A stretch of 9,525 bases of DNA from contig JAAYHA010000009.1 of the NCBI GenBank assembly GCA_012727545.1, positions 1 to 9,525 on the forward strand, read 5' to 3'. The stretch comes from Synergistaceae bacterium (GTDB lineage: Bacteria; Synergistota; Synergistia; Synergistales; Synergistaceae). Made by a program: the position numbers and the translations under genes. Below are positions 1-6,744 of this stretch, in pieces. Positions within the stretch are counted from its first letter, which is position 1, and every line of letters begins with the position of its first letter. Below the pieces are notes generated by a model. The model searched no databases. It was given only the letters and a program-made list of their open reading frames with translations, and was not told the origin of the DNA.

Positions 1-425
1 GCTGAAATAAAAGGCGGAGCGAGATCCCTGTTTACTGCAACGTTTGCAAATATGTGCCCCTCCAGGTGATTGACTCCGATGAGAGGTGTCCTCCACGCCT
101 GTGACAGAGCCTTGGCAGTCATGACACCGACAAGAAGCGAACCCATGAGTCCCGGTCCGGCAGTAACAGCTATAAGGTCTATCTCTTTTGCAGGATCGTT
201 TATGCATGCTTCTTCAAGCACTTCCTCCAGAAGAGGGATGATCATTTCCTGGTGCATCCTTGATGCGAGCTCAGGCACCACTCCTCCGTATTCGGAATGT
301 GATTCTATCTGGCTGGACAATACCGAGGACAATACAATATTTCTGCCCTTCATGACAGCGAGGGCAGTGTCATCACAGCTTGTCTCTATTCCAAGGGTCA
401 GGAGTTCTTTGGGCACAGTTGTCAT
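1..425 (-). CDS. tsaD: TsaD, tRNA threonylcarbamoyladenosine synthase catalytic subunit (N-terminal part, cut by window edge)
   Basis: TsaD (Kae1/Gcp/YgjD family) transfers the threonylcarbamoyl group from threonylcarbamoyl-AMP to A37 of ANN-decoding tRNAs, working with TsaB and TsaE in bacteria. About 141 residues are visible of a protein usually near 340, and the C-terminal part lies outside the window. Seen in the translation: the family N-terminus LGIETSCDDTALAV (residues 11-24), the YGGVVPELASR segment (46-56), the AGPGLMGSLLVG glycine-rich segment (89-100) and the HLEGH motif (120-124), whose two histidines bind the catalytic metal in this family. The ATG at 425 overlaps the stop of the upstream zinc-ribbon gene as ATGA, pointing to translational coupling. 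An in-frame ATG two codons upstream (431) is also possible. Identification is secure; only the start choice is uncertain. Confidence 0.96.
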   Translation of the reverse strand, partial: MTTVPKELLTLGIETSCDDTALAVMKGRNIVLSSVLSSQIESHSEYGGVVPELASRMHQEMIIPLLEEVLEEACINDPAKEIDLIAVTAGPGLMGSLLVGVMTAKALSQAWRTPLIGVNHLEGHIFANVAVNRDLAPPFIS

Positions 426-598
426 CCGCATTGACCTGCACAGGAGGAACAATTGCCGCCCTTGCAGCTGCAGGTGCTGTTTTTCTTTGGCTCTCCCTCT
501 TTGTGTATCAGTATCCTTGAGCCGCACTCCGGACATTTTTCAGCAAAATTTTCTGAAGTAAAAATATGTCCGCACGAAGCGCATCTGTACTTGTGCAT
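422..598 (-). CDS. Small zinc-ribbon protein with cysteine-rich C-terminal tail (FmdB-like)
   Basis: This 58-residue protein begins MHKYRCASCGHIF and has a CxxC-x12-CxxC zinc-ribbon core (C6, C9, C22, C25), followed by a short lysine/glutamate linker. The tail contains five more cysteines (C43, C45, C50, C53, C57) among glycine and serine. The two knuckles resemble FmdB-type or rubredoxin-like zinc ribbons, and FmdB-family proteins often end in a Cys/Gly/Ser-rich tail, although the spacing between knuckles is shorter here. Nine cysteines in 58 residues argue strongly for a real metal-binding product. The ATG directly follows the stop of the upstream lipoprotein gene, and the TGA overlaps the tsaD ATG, so it sits tightly inside a cotranscribed set. 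The partner or function is unknown; regulation or metal handling would be guesses. Confidence 0.85.
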   Translation of the reverse strand: MHKYRCASCGHIFTSENFAEKCPECGSRILIHKEGEPKKNSTCSCKGGNCSSCAGQCG

Positions 599-1147
599 TT
601 ATTTCGGCACCTTCCATTTTATTAGGTCGTCACCGTACCCCACCATGATCTCTGTCCCCGGCTTGACTTTGTCCTGAGGTACAACAAAGGCAAACTGCCA
701 GCTGGTACCTGCATCCACAGTCCCGAAAGGATTCTTCCAGCTTGAGGATATGACGTCTTTTTTTGTAAGATGGTATCCGCCTATGCTTATCTTTTGCTCT
801 TCAACGGTCCATGGTTTGTTTGCCTCAAGGTTAGCTATGAAAAGGGCTTTTTTTCTGGTCTCGGGAGAGCCGTAATATTGATTAAGATCATCTACCCATG
901 GCGCAAGCCCCTGTTCAGCTGATATTGCCTTTGATAATTTTGCGTCAAGATATATGAACTGTATCGTTCCCCTTGAACCAAGGACAAGGTCCCCAAACAG
1001 CTCGCCTTCCACCCAGCAGTCCGTCTGTCTTTCGTCAAGCAAACTGTTAAGGTCGTTTGTGCTCGCATCGGCCCTAAAAGATACCTGGCATCCAATTATG
1101 GCAAATGAAAGCAGAAGCATCAAAAGGAAGAATATTTTTCTTTTCAC
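599..1147 (-). CDS. Predicted lipoprotein of unknown function
   Basis: I do not recognise this 182-residue protein. It starts with a lysine-rich n-region and a hydrophobic stretch that ends in the lipobox-like sequence AIIGC, with Cys20 as the likely lipidated residue and Gln at +2. That suggests an envelope lipoprotein facing the periplasm. The mature part alternates short hydrophobic and polar segments, with a C-terminal half rich in predicted strand (around KKALFIANLEANKPW and the final MVGYGDDLIKWKVPK), consistent with a small beta-sandwich domain. The start is GTG at 1147, chosen because AGGGGGG lies seven bases upstream (1155-1161). It is separated from murJ by 74 bases but abuts the zinc-ribbon gene with no gap, so it probably heads the transcript that runs into tsaD. 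No catalytic motif is visible. Confidence 0.85.
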   Translation of the reverse strand: MKRKIFFLLMLLLSFAIIGCQVSFRADASTNDLNSLLDERQTDCWVEGELFGDLVLGSRGTIQFIYLDAKLSKAISAEQGLAPWVDDLNQYYGSPETRKKALFIANLEANKPWTVEEQKISIGGYHLTKKDVISSSWKNPFGTVDAGTSWQFAFVVPQDKVKPGTEIMVGYGDDLIKWKVPK

Positions 1148-1204
1148 TGTTACGCCCCCCTGGAATTTCTGAATAAAAGCAATACTGTTCTTACGTCAGA
1201 TATA

Positions 1205-1213
1205 ATCATAACA
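1205..1213 (-). promoter_or_regulatory. Weak candidate extended -10 promoter element before the lipoprotein gene
   Basis: On the minus strand the murJ-lipoprotein gap contains TGTTATGAT, which fits an extended -10 (TG-n-TATGAT, five of six bases of the consensus hexamer). Transcription from it would give a leader of about 50 bases before the GTG start. No convincing -35 is visible, and the murJ transcript could simply read through, so this is only a candidate. Confidence 0.22.
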
Positions 1214-1221
1214 CCGATCCA

Positions 1222-2781
1222 TTAATTCCTTTTCTGTTTCAGGGCATCTTTTATCCATTGCCACTCAGAACAGCGGAAAAGCATCGTAGATACGGAATAT
1301 GTCGCTGCTCCGATGATAACCATGCCTGTCAGCCAGAGCGCCCTCAAGCCGACTGACGCAGAGAGCGGATAGGGCAGAGTCGTTTTTATCGCATACAGAA
1401 CAGCAAACATAAGCGCCGTAGAAGAAAGGATCTTTGTAAGCCACCTGAAATCAAAGACTCCAAGAGGTTCCTTAAGGTTCTTTGAAAGAGCCCATGCCCC
1501 GTACAGGCTTGAACATGTAAATGCTGCGGCTGTCGCTCCTGCAAGGCCAGCGTATTTGAAAAGCGGCATGAGCAAAAGACACGCGGCCAGGTTTACTGCC
1601 ACAGTCACCGCTGTTACACCGACAGCACCTCTTGGCATCCTTCTGGCGTACATCGCCCTCAGTATTATCGTGCTGCTTGCCATCCCTGGAAGGCCAAGGC
1701 CGTATATCGCAAGGGCAGTGCCTGTCGCATGCCAGGCCCATTCTGTAAATGCGCCCCTGAAAAATAATATATGTGCCGTCTCCTGAGAAAGGACTAATAT
1801 CCCAACAGAGACCGGCAGAATTATAAAAAGATCAAACCTAAGCGCATCTCTTATAAAATCCCTGAACCCTGCCCTGTCATTTGGATCCTGTCTGGAGAGC
1901 ATAGGAAGCACTGCCTGTGAAATTGCTATTACAAAAAGCCCCAGCGGAAGCTGAAGGATCCTGTCCGCGTAAGTAAGTACAGAGATCGAACCTCCCGTGA
2001 GGAAGGAACCGAAAATCCTGCTTATTACAGGGTTCACCTGATTTAACGACAGACCAGCCGCATATGGGAAAAAGAGGTACATCATACTTTTGAGCTCAGC
2101 GTTGTCTCGTTTCGGAACCGCCGGCGTCAGCATTACCCCCATCCTGCTGCACCAGTACCACTGAAGCAGCATGTGACAGATACCTCCGATTAGGACTGCG
2201 GCAGAGAGGTTCCAAATAGTCAGGTCCTTCATTGTGGCTGTCAAAAAGAGTATGTAAGCCAGGTTGCTGAGCGCCGGAGCTACTGCAGGTACAAAAAATG
2301 AGCCCATACTGTTCAGCACGCCCATTGCAAGAGCTCCTACTGAGACAAAGAGCAGGAAAGGGAACATTATCCTTGTAAGGGATATCGCCAAAGCTCTCTC
2401 TTCCGCTGCAAATCCCGGAGCCATTATACCTACGAATACCGGAGCGAAAATTATACCGACCGTTACGACAAGAGCGCCTCCCAGCAAAAGTACAGAGAGA
2501 GCCTGTCTTGCAAGACTCTGAGCCGAATCTTTTCCCTTGTTTTCGAGAGTCCTTGAAAATACCGGGACGAAAGACGCTGAAAGAGCTCCTTCCGCCAACA
2601 GCTGACGTGAAAGATTTGCCAGTGTATATGCCACATAAAACGCGTCAAGCTGGCGAGTCGCTCCAAAGAGTGCCGCAGTGAGCATTTCCCTTACAAGACC
2701 GAGGATCCTGCTTGCAAGAGTGCCGACCATCATCCTCATCGCATGTCTTACCATGCCCGGAAGGTTGTCGTTGCGGCTCAT
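1222..2781 (-). CDS. murJ: MurJ, lipid II flippase (MviN family)
   Basis: MurJ flips undecaprenyl-linked lipid II across the inner membrane for peptidoglycan assembly. The 519-residue polytopic product has the family's usual length and about 14 hydrophobic segments. Seen: SRILGLVREML (24-34), with arginines matching the conserved pair near the E. coli N-terminus; NLSRQLLAEGALSASFVPV (56-74), the family's conserved second helix region; APGF (121-124); and YADRILQLPLG (271-281), carrying the conserved Asp-Arg. It lies 16 bases after lptB with only a weak Shine-Dalgarno match (AAGGG about 14 bases upstream), so it probably relies on coupling to lptB. Met10 or Met15 are less likely starts. Grouping with lptA and lptB makes an envelope-biogenesis block. 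Related MATE/MOP exporters are excluded by the motifs above. Confidence 0.95.
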   Translation of the reverse strand: MSRNDNLPGMVRHAMRMMVGTLASRILGLVREMLTAALFGATRQLDAFYVAYTLANLSRQLLAEGALSASFVPVFSRTLENKGKDSAQSLARQALSVLLLGGALVVTVGIIFAPVFVGIMAPGFAAEERALAISLTRIMFPFLLFVSVGALAMGVLNSMGSFFVPAVAPALSNLAYILFLTATMKDLTIWNLSAAVLIGGICHMLLQWYWCSRMGVMLTPAVPKRDNAELKSMMYLFFPYAAGLSLNQVNPVISRIFGSFLTGGSISVLTYADRILQLPLGLFVIAISQAVLPMLSRQDPNDRAGFRDFIRDALRFDLFIILPVSVGILVLSQETAHILFFRGAFTEWAWHATGTALAIYGLGLPGMASSTIILRAMYARRMPRGAVGVTAVTVAVNLAACLLLMPLFKYAGLAGATAAAFTCSSLYGAWALSKNLKEPLGVFDFRWLTKILSSTALMFAVLYAIKTTLPYPLSASVGLRALWLTGMVIIGAATYSVSTMLFRCSEWQWIKDALKQKRN

Positions 2782-2797
2782 TTGGAATAGTTAGCCC

Positions 2798-3544
2798 TTA
2801 CCAGGAAAAATCCGCGCCGAGGTAGAATTTTCTTGCCTCTTCGTTGGCTGCGATCTCCGCGGGGAGCCCTTCCAGAAAGACTTTTCCCTGATGGATAAGG
2901 TAGGCCCTGTCGGTAATTGAAAGCGTCTCTCTGACGTTATGGTCTGTAAGAAGTATTCCGTAACCTTTGTCTTTCAACTGTCTTATGATCGCCTGCAGGT
3001 CAGCCACCGCTATTGGATCTATACCGCTGAATGGCTCGTCAAGAAGTATGAATGAAGGATCAAGAGCCAGGCATCTCGCTATCTCAACGCGTCGCCTCTC
3101 TCCTCCTGAGAGAGATACTCCAAGGATATTTTCGATCTGTTTAAGTCCATAACCCTCAAGCAGAGTTTCAATTTTTGCATCGCGCTCTTCCTTGGCGATA
3201 CCGGCCTCTTCAAGCACCAGTTCCAGGTTCTGCCTCACCGTAAGCTTCCTGAATACTGAAGCTTCCTGGGGAAGGTAGCCAAGCCCTGTCCTTGCTCTCT
3301 CATACATGGGAAGAGCCGTGATGTCTTTTTCCCCGTTGAAGACCCTTCCTGACTCGGGCATTATCCTTCCTATCATCATGTAAAAAGTGGTGCTCTTACC
3401 GGCTCCGTTTGGCCCCAAAAGGCCTACGATCTCACCCTTTTTAATTTCGATAGATACATTGTCCACTACTCTTCTTCTGTTGTAGGACTTAACAAGGTGT
3501 TCTGCCCTGAGCACCTCAAATTTTGATCTTACGGCAATTGCCAT
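2798..3544 (-). CDS. lptB: LptB, ATPase of the LPS export ABC transporter
   Basis: LptB is the cytoplasmic ATPase that, with LptF and LptG, extracts LPS from the inner membrane and drives it along the LptC-LptA-LptD bridge. The 248-residue product has a complete ABC nucleotide-binding domain: Walker A GPNGAGKST (44-52), Q-loop around Q93 in GYLPQEASVF, signature LSGGE (145-149), Walker B FILLDEPF (165-172) and switch histidine H202 in LLTDHNVRETL. The GYLPQEASVFRKLTV and TDHNVRETL strings are characteristic of LptB rather than other ABC ATPases. The start ATG is three bases after the lptA stop, with GGGGA as the ribosome site inside the end of lptA. The N-terminus is about ten residues longer than usual, so a slightly later start is conceivable. 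The lptF/lptG membrane subunits are not in this window. Confidence 0.95.
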   Translation of the reverse strand: MAIAVRSKFEVLRAEHLVKSYNRRRVVDNVSIEIKKGEIVGLLGPNGAGKSTTFYMMIGRIMPESGRVFNGEKDITALPMYERARTGLGYLPQEASVFRKLTVRQNLELVLEEAGIAKEERDAKIETLLEGYGLKQIENILGVSLSGGERRRVEIARCLALDPSFILLDEPFSGIDPIAVADLQAIIRQLKDKGYGILLTDHNVRETLSITDRAYLIHQGKVFLEGLPAEIAANEEARKFYLGADFSW

Positions 3545-3547
3545 TGC

Positions 3548-4438
3548 TCATTCCCCGCTTTTCGGCTTCTCTTCTTTTTTGTCCTTTTTCTCATTGGTTA
3601 TGAATGTGATCTTCGAATTACCTATTGCCTCTATGTCGTTCGAATCCTCATGCATTATCAGCGAATCCGCCGAAACAGTTTTCCCGTCGCTGCGGACAGC
3701 CTTTGCATTTCCTGATATAACAAATGTGGCCTTAGATTTGGAATAGACACCTTTTTCACCAGTTACCCTGCTTTTGAGGCCTTCCTTGTCTACAAAGTCC
3801 ATTACTACATTGCCCACCGCTATCAGTTCGCTTATCTCTTCATTTGCCTTGGTACCGTTCACAGTATCAGCGCTTACGACAAGCTTCTGCCTGATATCTT
3901 CATATCTTTTGACTTTTTTGCCCCAGAATTTATCTTTGTTCTGTCCAGCCTCGTCGGCTATCAGGATATTATTTTCAGTTTTCGCGTCCACATTGCCTTT
4001 TGCAGTGTAATTTTTTGTGCCAAGTTCCCAGAGCACATAATCTGCGTCAATCTTTTCATTCGTTCCCCGTGTCAGGTGCACCTTGCCTACAGCCTCGGCA
4101 ATACCATCATTTTCAGGGCTTTTAGAACCTGTCCACTTTACCTTATCTGCTGTCAGGTCAGTCTTCTCTGCAGGAAAGGTCCCCTTAACGTTTCCCTGAA
4201 GCGTGAACTCGGAGGTTTCCATGCTGCCTTCGCCTTTATCTCCCCAGAGGATAGCTCCCTCTCTTTTAATTATTACATTGCCTACTGCCGATATTTTTTT
4301 CGTATTCACGTTGTAATTTATTGTGTCAGCCGACATGGTGCCTTCAACAGGCTCTGCTGACAAAGTAGCGTGGAAGGGTAAAAAAAGGAGAAATGCCGCT
4401 GCCGGAAGCAATCTTAGGAAATATTTTATGCCTGACAT
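3548..4438 (-). CDS. lptA: LptA/OstA-like periplasmic LPS transport protein, extended form
   Basis: LptA bridges the periplasm in LPS export, receiving LPS from LptC and passing it to LptD through a beta-jellyroll groove. This 296-residue product has a signal peptide (hydrophobic core about residues 7-26, likely cut after ATLSA at 28). It then carries a series of OstA-type turns, seen as AVGNVIIKREGA, LQGNVKG, AVGKVHLTRG, AKGNVDAKT, AVGNVVMDF and ISGNAKAVRSDGK, ending in a charged lysine/glutamate tail. It is clearly longer than E. coli LptA (185 residues), so it holds extra repeats. The ATG at 4438 has GAGG seven bases upstream. The preceding 80-base gap (4439-4518) is AT-rich and shows no convincing promoter or terminator to me. 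The position directly before lptB supports the call. A more general OstA-family or LptC/LptA hybrid role remains possible. Confidence 0.88.
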   Translation of the reverse strand: MSGIKYFLRLLPAAAFLLFLPFHATLSAEPVEGTMSADTINYNVNTKKISAVGNVIIKREGAILWGDKGEGSMETSEFTLQGNVKGTFPAEKTDLTADKVKWTGSKSPENDGIAEAVGKVHLTRGTNEKIDADYVLWELGTKNYTAKGNVDAKTENNILIADEAGQNKDKFWGKKVKRYEDIRQKLVVSADTVNGTKANEEISELIAVGNVVMDFVDKEGLKSRVTGEKGVYSKSKATFVISGNAKAVRSDGKTVSADSLIMHEDSNDIEAIGNSKITFITNEKKDKKEEKPKSGE

Positions 4439-4518
4439 TATTTGACCTCATTCCTTGAAAAAATATCTTTTTTAAGTAATGCTGTTGAGCATACAGTCAT
4501 ATTTTACAGCCTATATTG

Positions 4519-5352
4519 TCATTTAGTCTTCACGTTTTTGGTTTTATTCCATATTGCCAGAAAAATATCATGGAGAAAGACGAAATAATCCCGGTCTTTT
4601 GATGGAGGGGGAAGAGTCAGCCTGTATTCATAGCCAACGGCTGCAGACCTTATGATCTCAGGTGTCCATGGGTCTAAAAGTATCAGCCAGTTGCGTCTGG
4701 CGGCTTCGTCAAGGGCGGCTTTCAGTGCTTGTGTGTCTCCTGCCTTCCACCCCTCCCAGACTGATGCAGGAGGCCTTACGGCACCTGATATCGAAGAACG
4801 GATCCACGTCCCTTCTGCCCCGGTAATATCAAGCATTTTTGTATTGCCCAAAAGGTGCCTGCCTATATCTATCGTACTTTCTATCTTTGACTGGAACTCG
4901 GCAAGCCTCCTCTGAAAATATGTGTATCTTCCCTTGTCCTCTTCTGACATTATTTTCATTACGCTCTGCGCAAGAAAAGGAAGCATTGCAGGATCAAAGA
5001 AAGCACTCTGCAGCTGCTCTTTTGTCATTGGCAAATTGTCGTAGAGAAGCCGCAGTTGCTTGTTGTTTTTCTTTATCCTGAAGTTTTCTGCGTCTTTTGC
5101 ATCTATGGCGATAATTATTTCGCCGGACCTTGGGGAAGATGTTTTTATCACGTTTCCGGAGGAGTCCCAATTGGAGAGGTATCGGACATTTTTTACATCA
5201 CCCGCGATAAAAGAGGCAATGAAACCTATCCAGGGTGAGGTCACAGCAAAATTTTCCGCACTCGCAGCAGCCGGATGGAAAAGCAACATCAGAAGCGCAA
5301 AAGCAGTGACCAGGACATTATTCAGGCTTCTCCTCAACGTGACAGCAGGCAT
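4519..5352 (-). CDS. Exported TroA/ZnuA-like solute-binding-type protein lacking metal-binding histidines
   Basis: This 277-residue product begins at the ATG at 5352, which overlaps the pyrE stop as TGATG. The frame stays open a further 19 codons upstream, but that part lies inside pyrE, and only the 5352 start gives a clean signal peptide (two arginines, hydrophobic core, cut near AAASA). The mature start FAVTSPWIGFIASFIAGDV resembles the opening of ZnuA/TroA cluster-9 metal-binding proteins. The later pattern also fits that fold: a long helix around YTYFQRRLAEFQSKI, then alternating strand and helix ending in DYFVFLHDIFLAIW. However, the DPH and other histidine ligands typical of the family are absent; the mature chain has only two histidines. 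No transporter genes adjoin it. The fold call is an inference from pattern; the substrate is unknown. Confidence 0.6.
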   Translation of the reverse strand: MPAVTLRRSLNNVLVTAFALLMLLFHPAAASAENFAVTSPWIGFIASFIAGDVKNVRYLSNWDSSGNVIKTSSPRSGEIIIAIDAKDAENFRIKKNNKQLRLLYDNLPMTKEQLQSAFFDPAMLPFLAQSVMKIMSEEDKGRYTYFQRRLAEFQSKIESTIDIGRHLLGNTKMLDITGAEGTWIRSSISGAVRPPASVWEGWKAGDTQALKAALDEAARRNWLILLDPWTPEIIRSAAVGYEYRLTLPPPSKDRDYFVFLHDIFLAIWNKTKNVKTK

Positions 5353-5954
5353 CAGCCCGGACGGCTCCCCGGTTTTACAAGGGTAAGGCCCTCTTTGCAC
5401 AGAGGACAATTATGCTCTTCATAAAGAGGAAAACTCATTTTCCAGAGGGATACAAGGTCCCAGTCTTTATAAGCGTCATTTGCTCGCCTGTCGATTATTG
5501 AAGCGGAAGAGACCCACTCTGCTCCCCCTTCTGCAAGTATCTGGGCTGTTTCCCTTGATGATTTGCCAGTGGTAACCACATCTTCGATGAGCGCAAAACG
5601 CACTTTGCCCGGGTGGGGAAACCTTCTGAGCCGCATTATTCCCTCCTGCCTTTCGCAGAAGATAAAAGGCACGCCCAGTGCTCTGGCAACTTCATGACCT
5701 ATGATGAGTCCGCCCAACGCAGGCGAAAGGATGATATCTGGTTTTTTGTCAGCTATTCTCTCTGCGATCTTTTCTCCGGCGTATGCTGCAAACGCAGGAA
5801 ATCGTAGCATTAGGGCACACTGTATGTAATGACCGCTGTGAAGCCCTGAAGTCAGTTTGAAATGCCCTTCGAGATGGGCTCCGCTCTCCTTCATCATTTC
5901 CATGATCCTTACGGCCACTGCCTCATCATCTGTATTTATAAAGTCTTTTACCAT
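5352..5954 (-). CDS. pyrE: PyrE, orotate phosphoribosyltransferase
   Basis: PyrE joins orotate and PRPP to give orotidine monophosphate, the fifth step of UMP synthesis. The 200-residue product shows HFKLTSGLHSGHYIQ (31-45), the PALGGLIIGHEVARAL segment (78-93), the FCERQEG loop (99-105) and the PRPP-binding signature FALIEDVVTTGKSS (120-133). The C-terminus NCPLCKEGLTLVKPGSRPG carries the CPxCxxG / KPGSR ending seen in thermophile-type PyrE proteins, unlike the E. coli form. The ATG at 5954 overlaps the pyrF stop (TAATG) with a GGGGG stretch upstream, and the pyrE stop overlaps the start of the TroA-like gene (TGATG). The gene is therefore translationally linked on both sides. The call is secure. 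Confidence 0.96.
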   Translation of the reverse strand: MVKDFINTDDEAVAVRIMEMMKESGAHLEGHFKLTSGLHSGHYIQCALMLRFPAFAAYAGEKIAERIADKKPDIILSPALGGLIIGHEVARALGVPFIFCERQEGIMRLRRFPHPGKVRFALIEDVVTTGKSSRETAQILAEGGAEWVSSASIIDRRANDAYKDWDLVSLWKMSFPLYEEHNCPLCKEGLTLVKPGSRPG

Positions 5955-6658
5955 TATTGCACCCCCGATATTTCCTTAAGTATACTTCTGACTTCGCTGA
6001 TAGGATCTGCTGCTTCAAGAATCGGCCTTCCGACAACTATGTACGATGCTCCTGCTTCAGCTGCTTCCTTTGCTGTTGCCACCCTTGTCTGATCTTCTGT
6101 TGATGCTCTTGTTCTCCTGATCCCAGGGACTACCCTTGCAAGTTTTTCGGCCTTACCTCTGAGAAGTGATAAGTCGAGCGGCGAACAGACTATACCGTCA
6201 AGCCCGGCCCTTTCCGCTGCAAGCGCTCTTGCCTCAAGCGAACGGTTCAGGTCGGATCCCGGATGAACTTCGCTCCAGAGGTCTCCTCCGAGGCTAGTCA
6301 GCACCGTGATACCGAACAGATTCATCCTGCTTCCCCTCTTATCCCTCATTGCCACAGAGCGCGACATCATTTCGTGTCCGCCTGAGGTGTGGATGGTCAA
6401 AGCCCAAAGCCCCATCTCAGAAAGAGGTTCCACCGCAGATGCTACCGTGTTGGGTATGTCATGCAGTTTAAGGTCAAGAAAAAGGCTGTACCCCTTTTTG
6501 ACTATTTCACTGATGAAGGCAGCTCCGCCCATTGCGTACAGTCTGGGCCCTATCTTTACATATGGGGTCGCTTTGTCCAGCTTCTCAAGAAACTCCCTCG
6601 CTGCATCAAGGGTCGGCAGATCTACAGCTGCTATCAATTCACATTTATTATTTTCCAA
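5954..6658 (-). CDS. pyrF: PyrF, orotidine 5'-phosphate decarboxylase
   Basis: PyrF decarboxylates OMP to UMP, the last step of the de novo pathway. The 234-residue TIM-barrel product is of normal length and shows AAVDLPTLDAA (10-20), Lys35 in YVKIGPRLY, the catalytic DLKLHDIPNTV (62-72, with D62, K64 and D67), PGIRR near residue 179 and the phosphate-binding VVGRPI near the C-terminus. The start is TTG at 6658, chosen because a strong GGAGG sits seven to eight bases upstream (6666-6670) and the next residues ENNKCELIAAVDL match a normal family N-terminus. Unlike the other pyr genes, it is preceded by a 191-base gap holding a long RNA hairpin, so its expression may be controlled separately from pyrBC. 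It overlaps pyrE by one base. Confidence 0.96.
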   Translation of the reverse strand: MENNKCELIAAVDLPTLDAAREFLEKLDKATPYVKIGPRLYAMGGAAFISEIVKKGYSLFLDLKLHDIPNTVASAVEPLSEMGLWALTIHTSGGHEMMSRSVAMRDKRGSRMNLFGITVLTSLGGDLWSEVHPGSDLNRSLEARALAAERAGLDGIVCSPLDLSLLRGKAEKLARVVPGIRRTRASTEDQTRVATAKEAAEAGASYIVVGRPILEAADPISEVRSILKEISGVQ

Positions 6659-6665
6659 AACTACA

Positions 6666-6670
6666 CCTCC
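6666..6670 (-). promoter_or_regulatory. Shine-Dalgarno site that fixes the TTG start of pyrF
   Basis: The minus strand reads GGAGG followed by TGTAGTT and then TTG, a near-consensus ribosome binding site at a good distance. This supports the rare TTG codon as the true pyrF start. The same bases, extended to TGGAGG, are complementary to CCTCCA at 6729-6734 in the same leader. Confidence 0.8.
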
Positions 6671-6744
6671 AGATTATATATACTGTTTTATCCACCTACA
6701 TCAGCAAAAGAACCCTATTCCACCGACATGGAGGATAACCGAAA

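Noticed and set aside
70..561. 163-codon open frame on the plus strand
   Set aside because: It lies antisense to tsaD and the zinc-ribbon gene, both of which have clear family motifs, and its translation resembles no protein family.
4439..4518. Inverted repeat GCTGT...ACAGC in the gap before lptA as an operator
   Set aside because: Five-base arms about 20 bases apart are expected by chance in an AT-rich gap of this size, and no matching site was seen elsewhere.
4519..5352. Reading the gene upstream of lptA as lptC
   Set aside because: It is longer than LptC, has a cleavable-type signal peptide and a TroA-like opening, and shows no OstA/LptC repeat pattern.
6673..6678. Perfect TATAAT (minus strand) just before the pyrF ribosome site as a -10 box
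   Set aside because: Transcription would start inside the Shine-Dalgarno sequence and destroy it, and no -35 lies at a normal distance (the nearest TTG is about 23 bases away).
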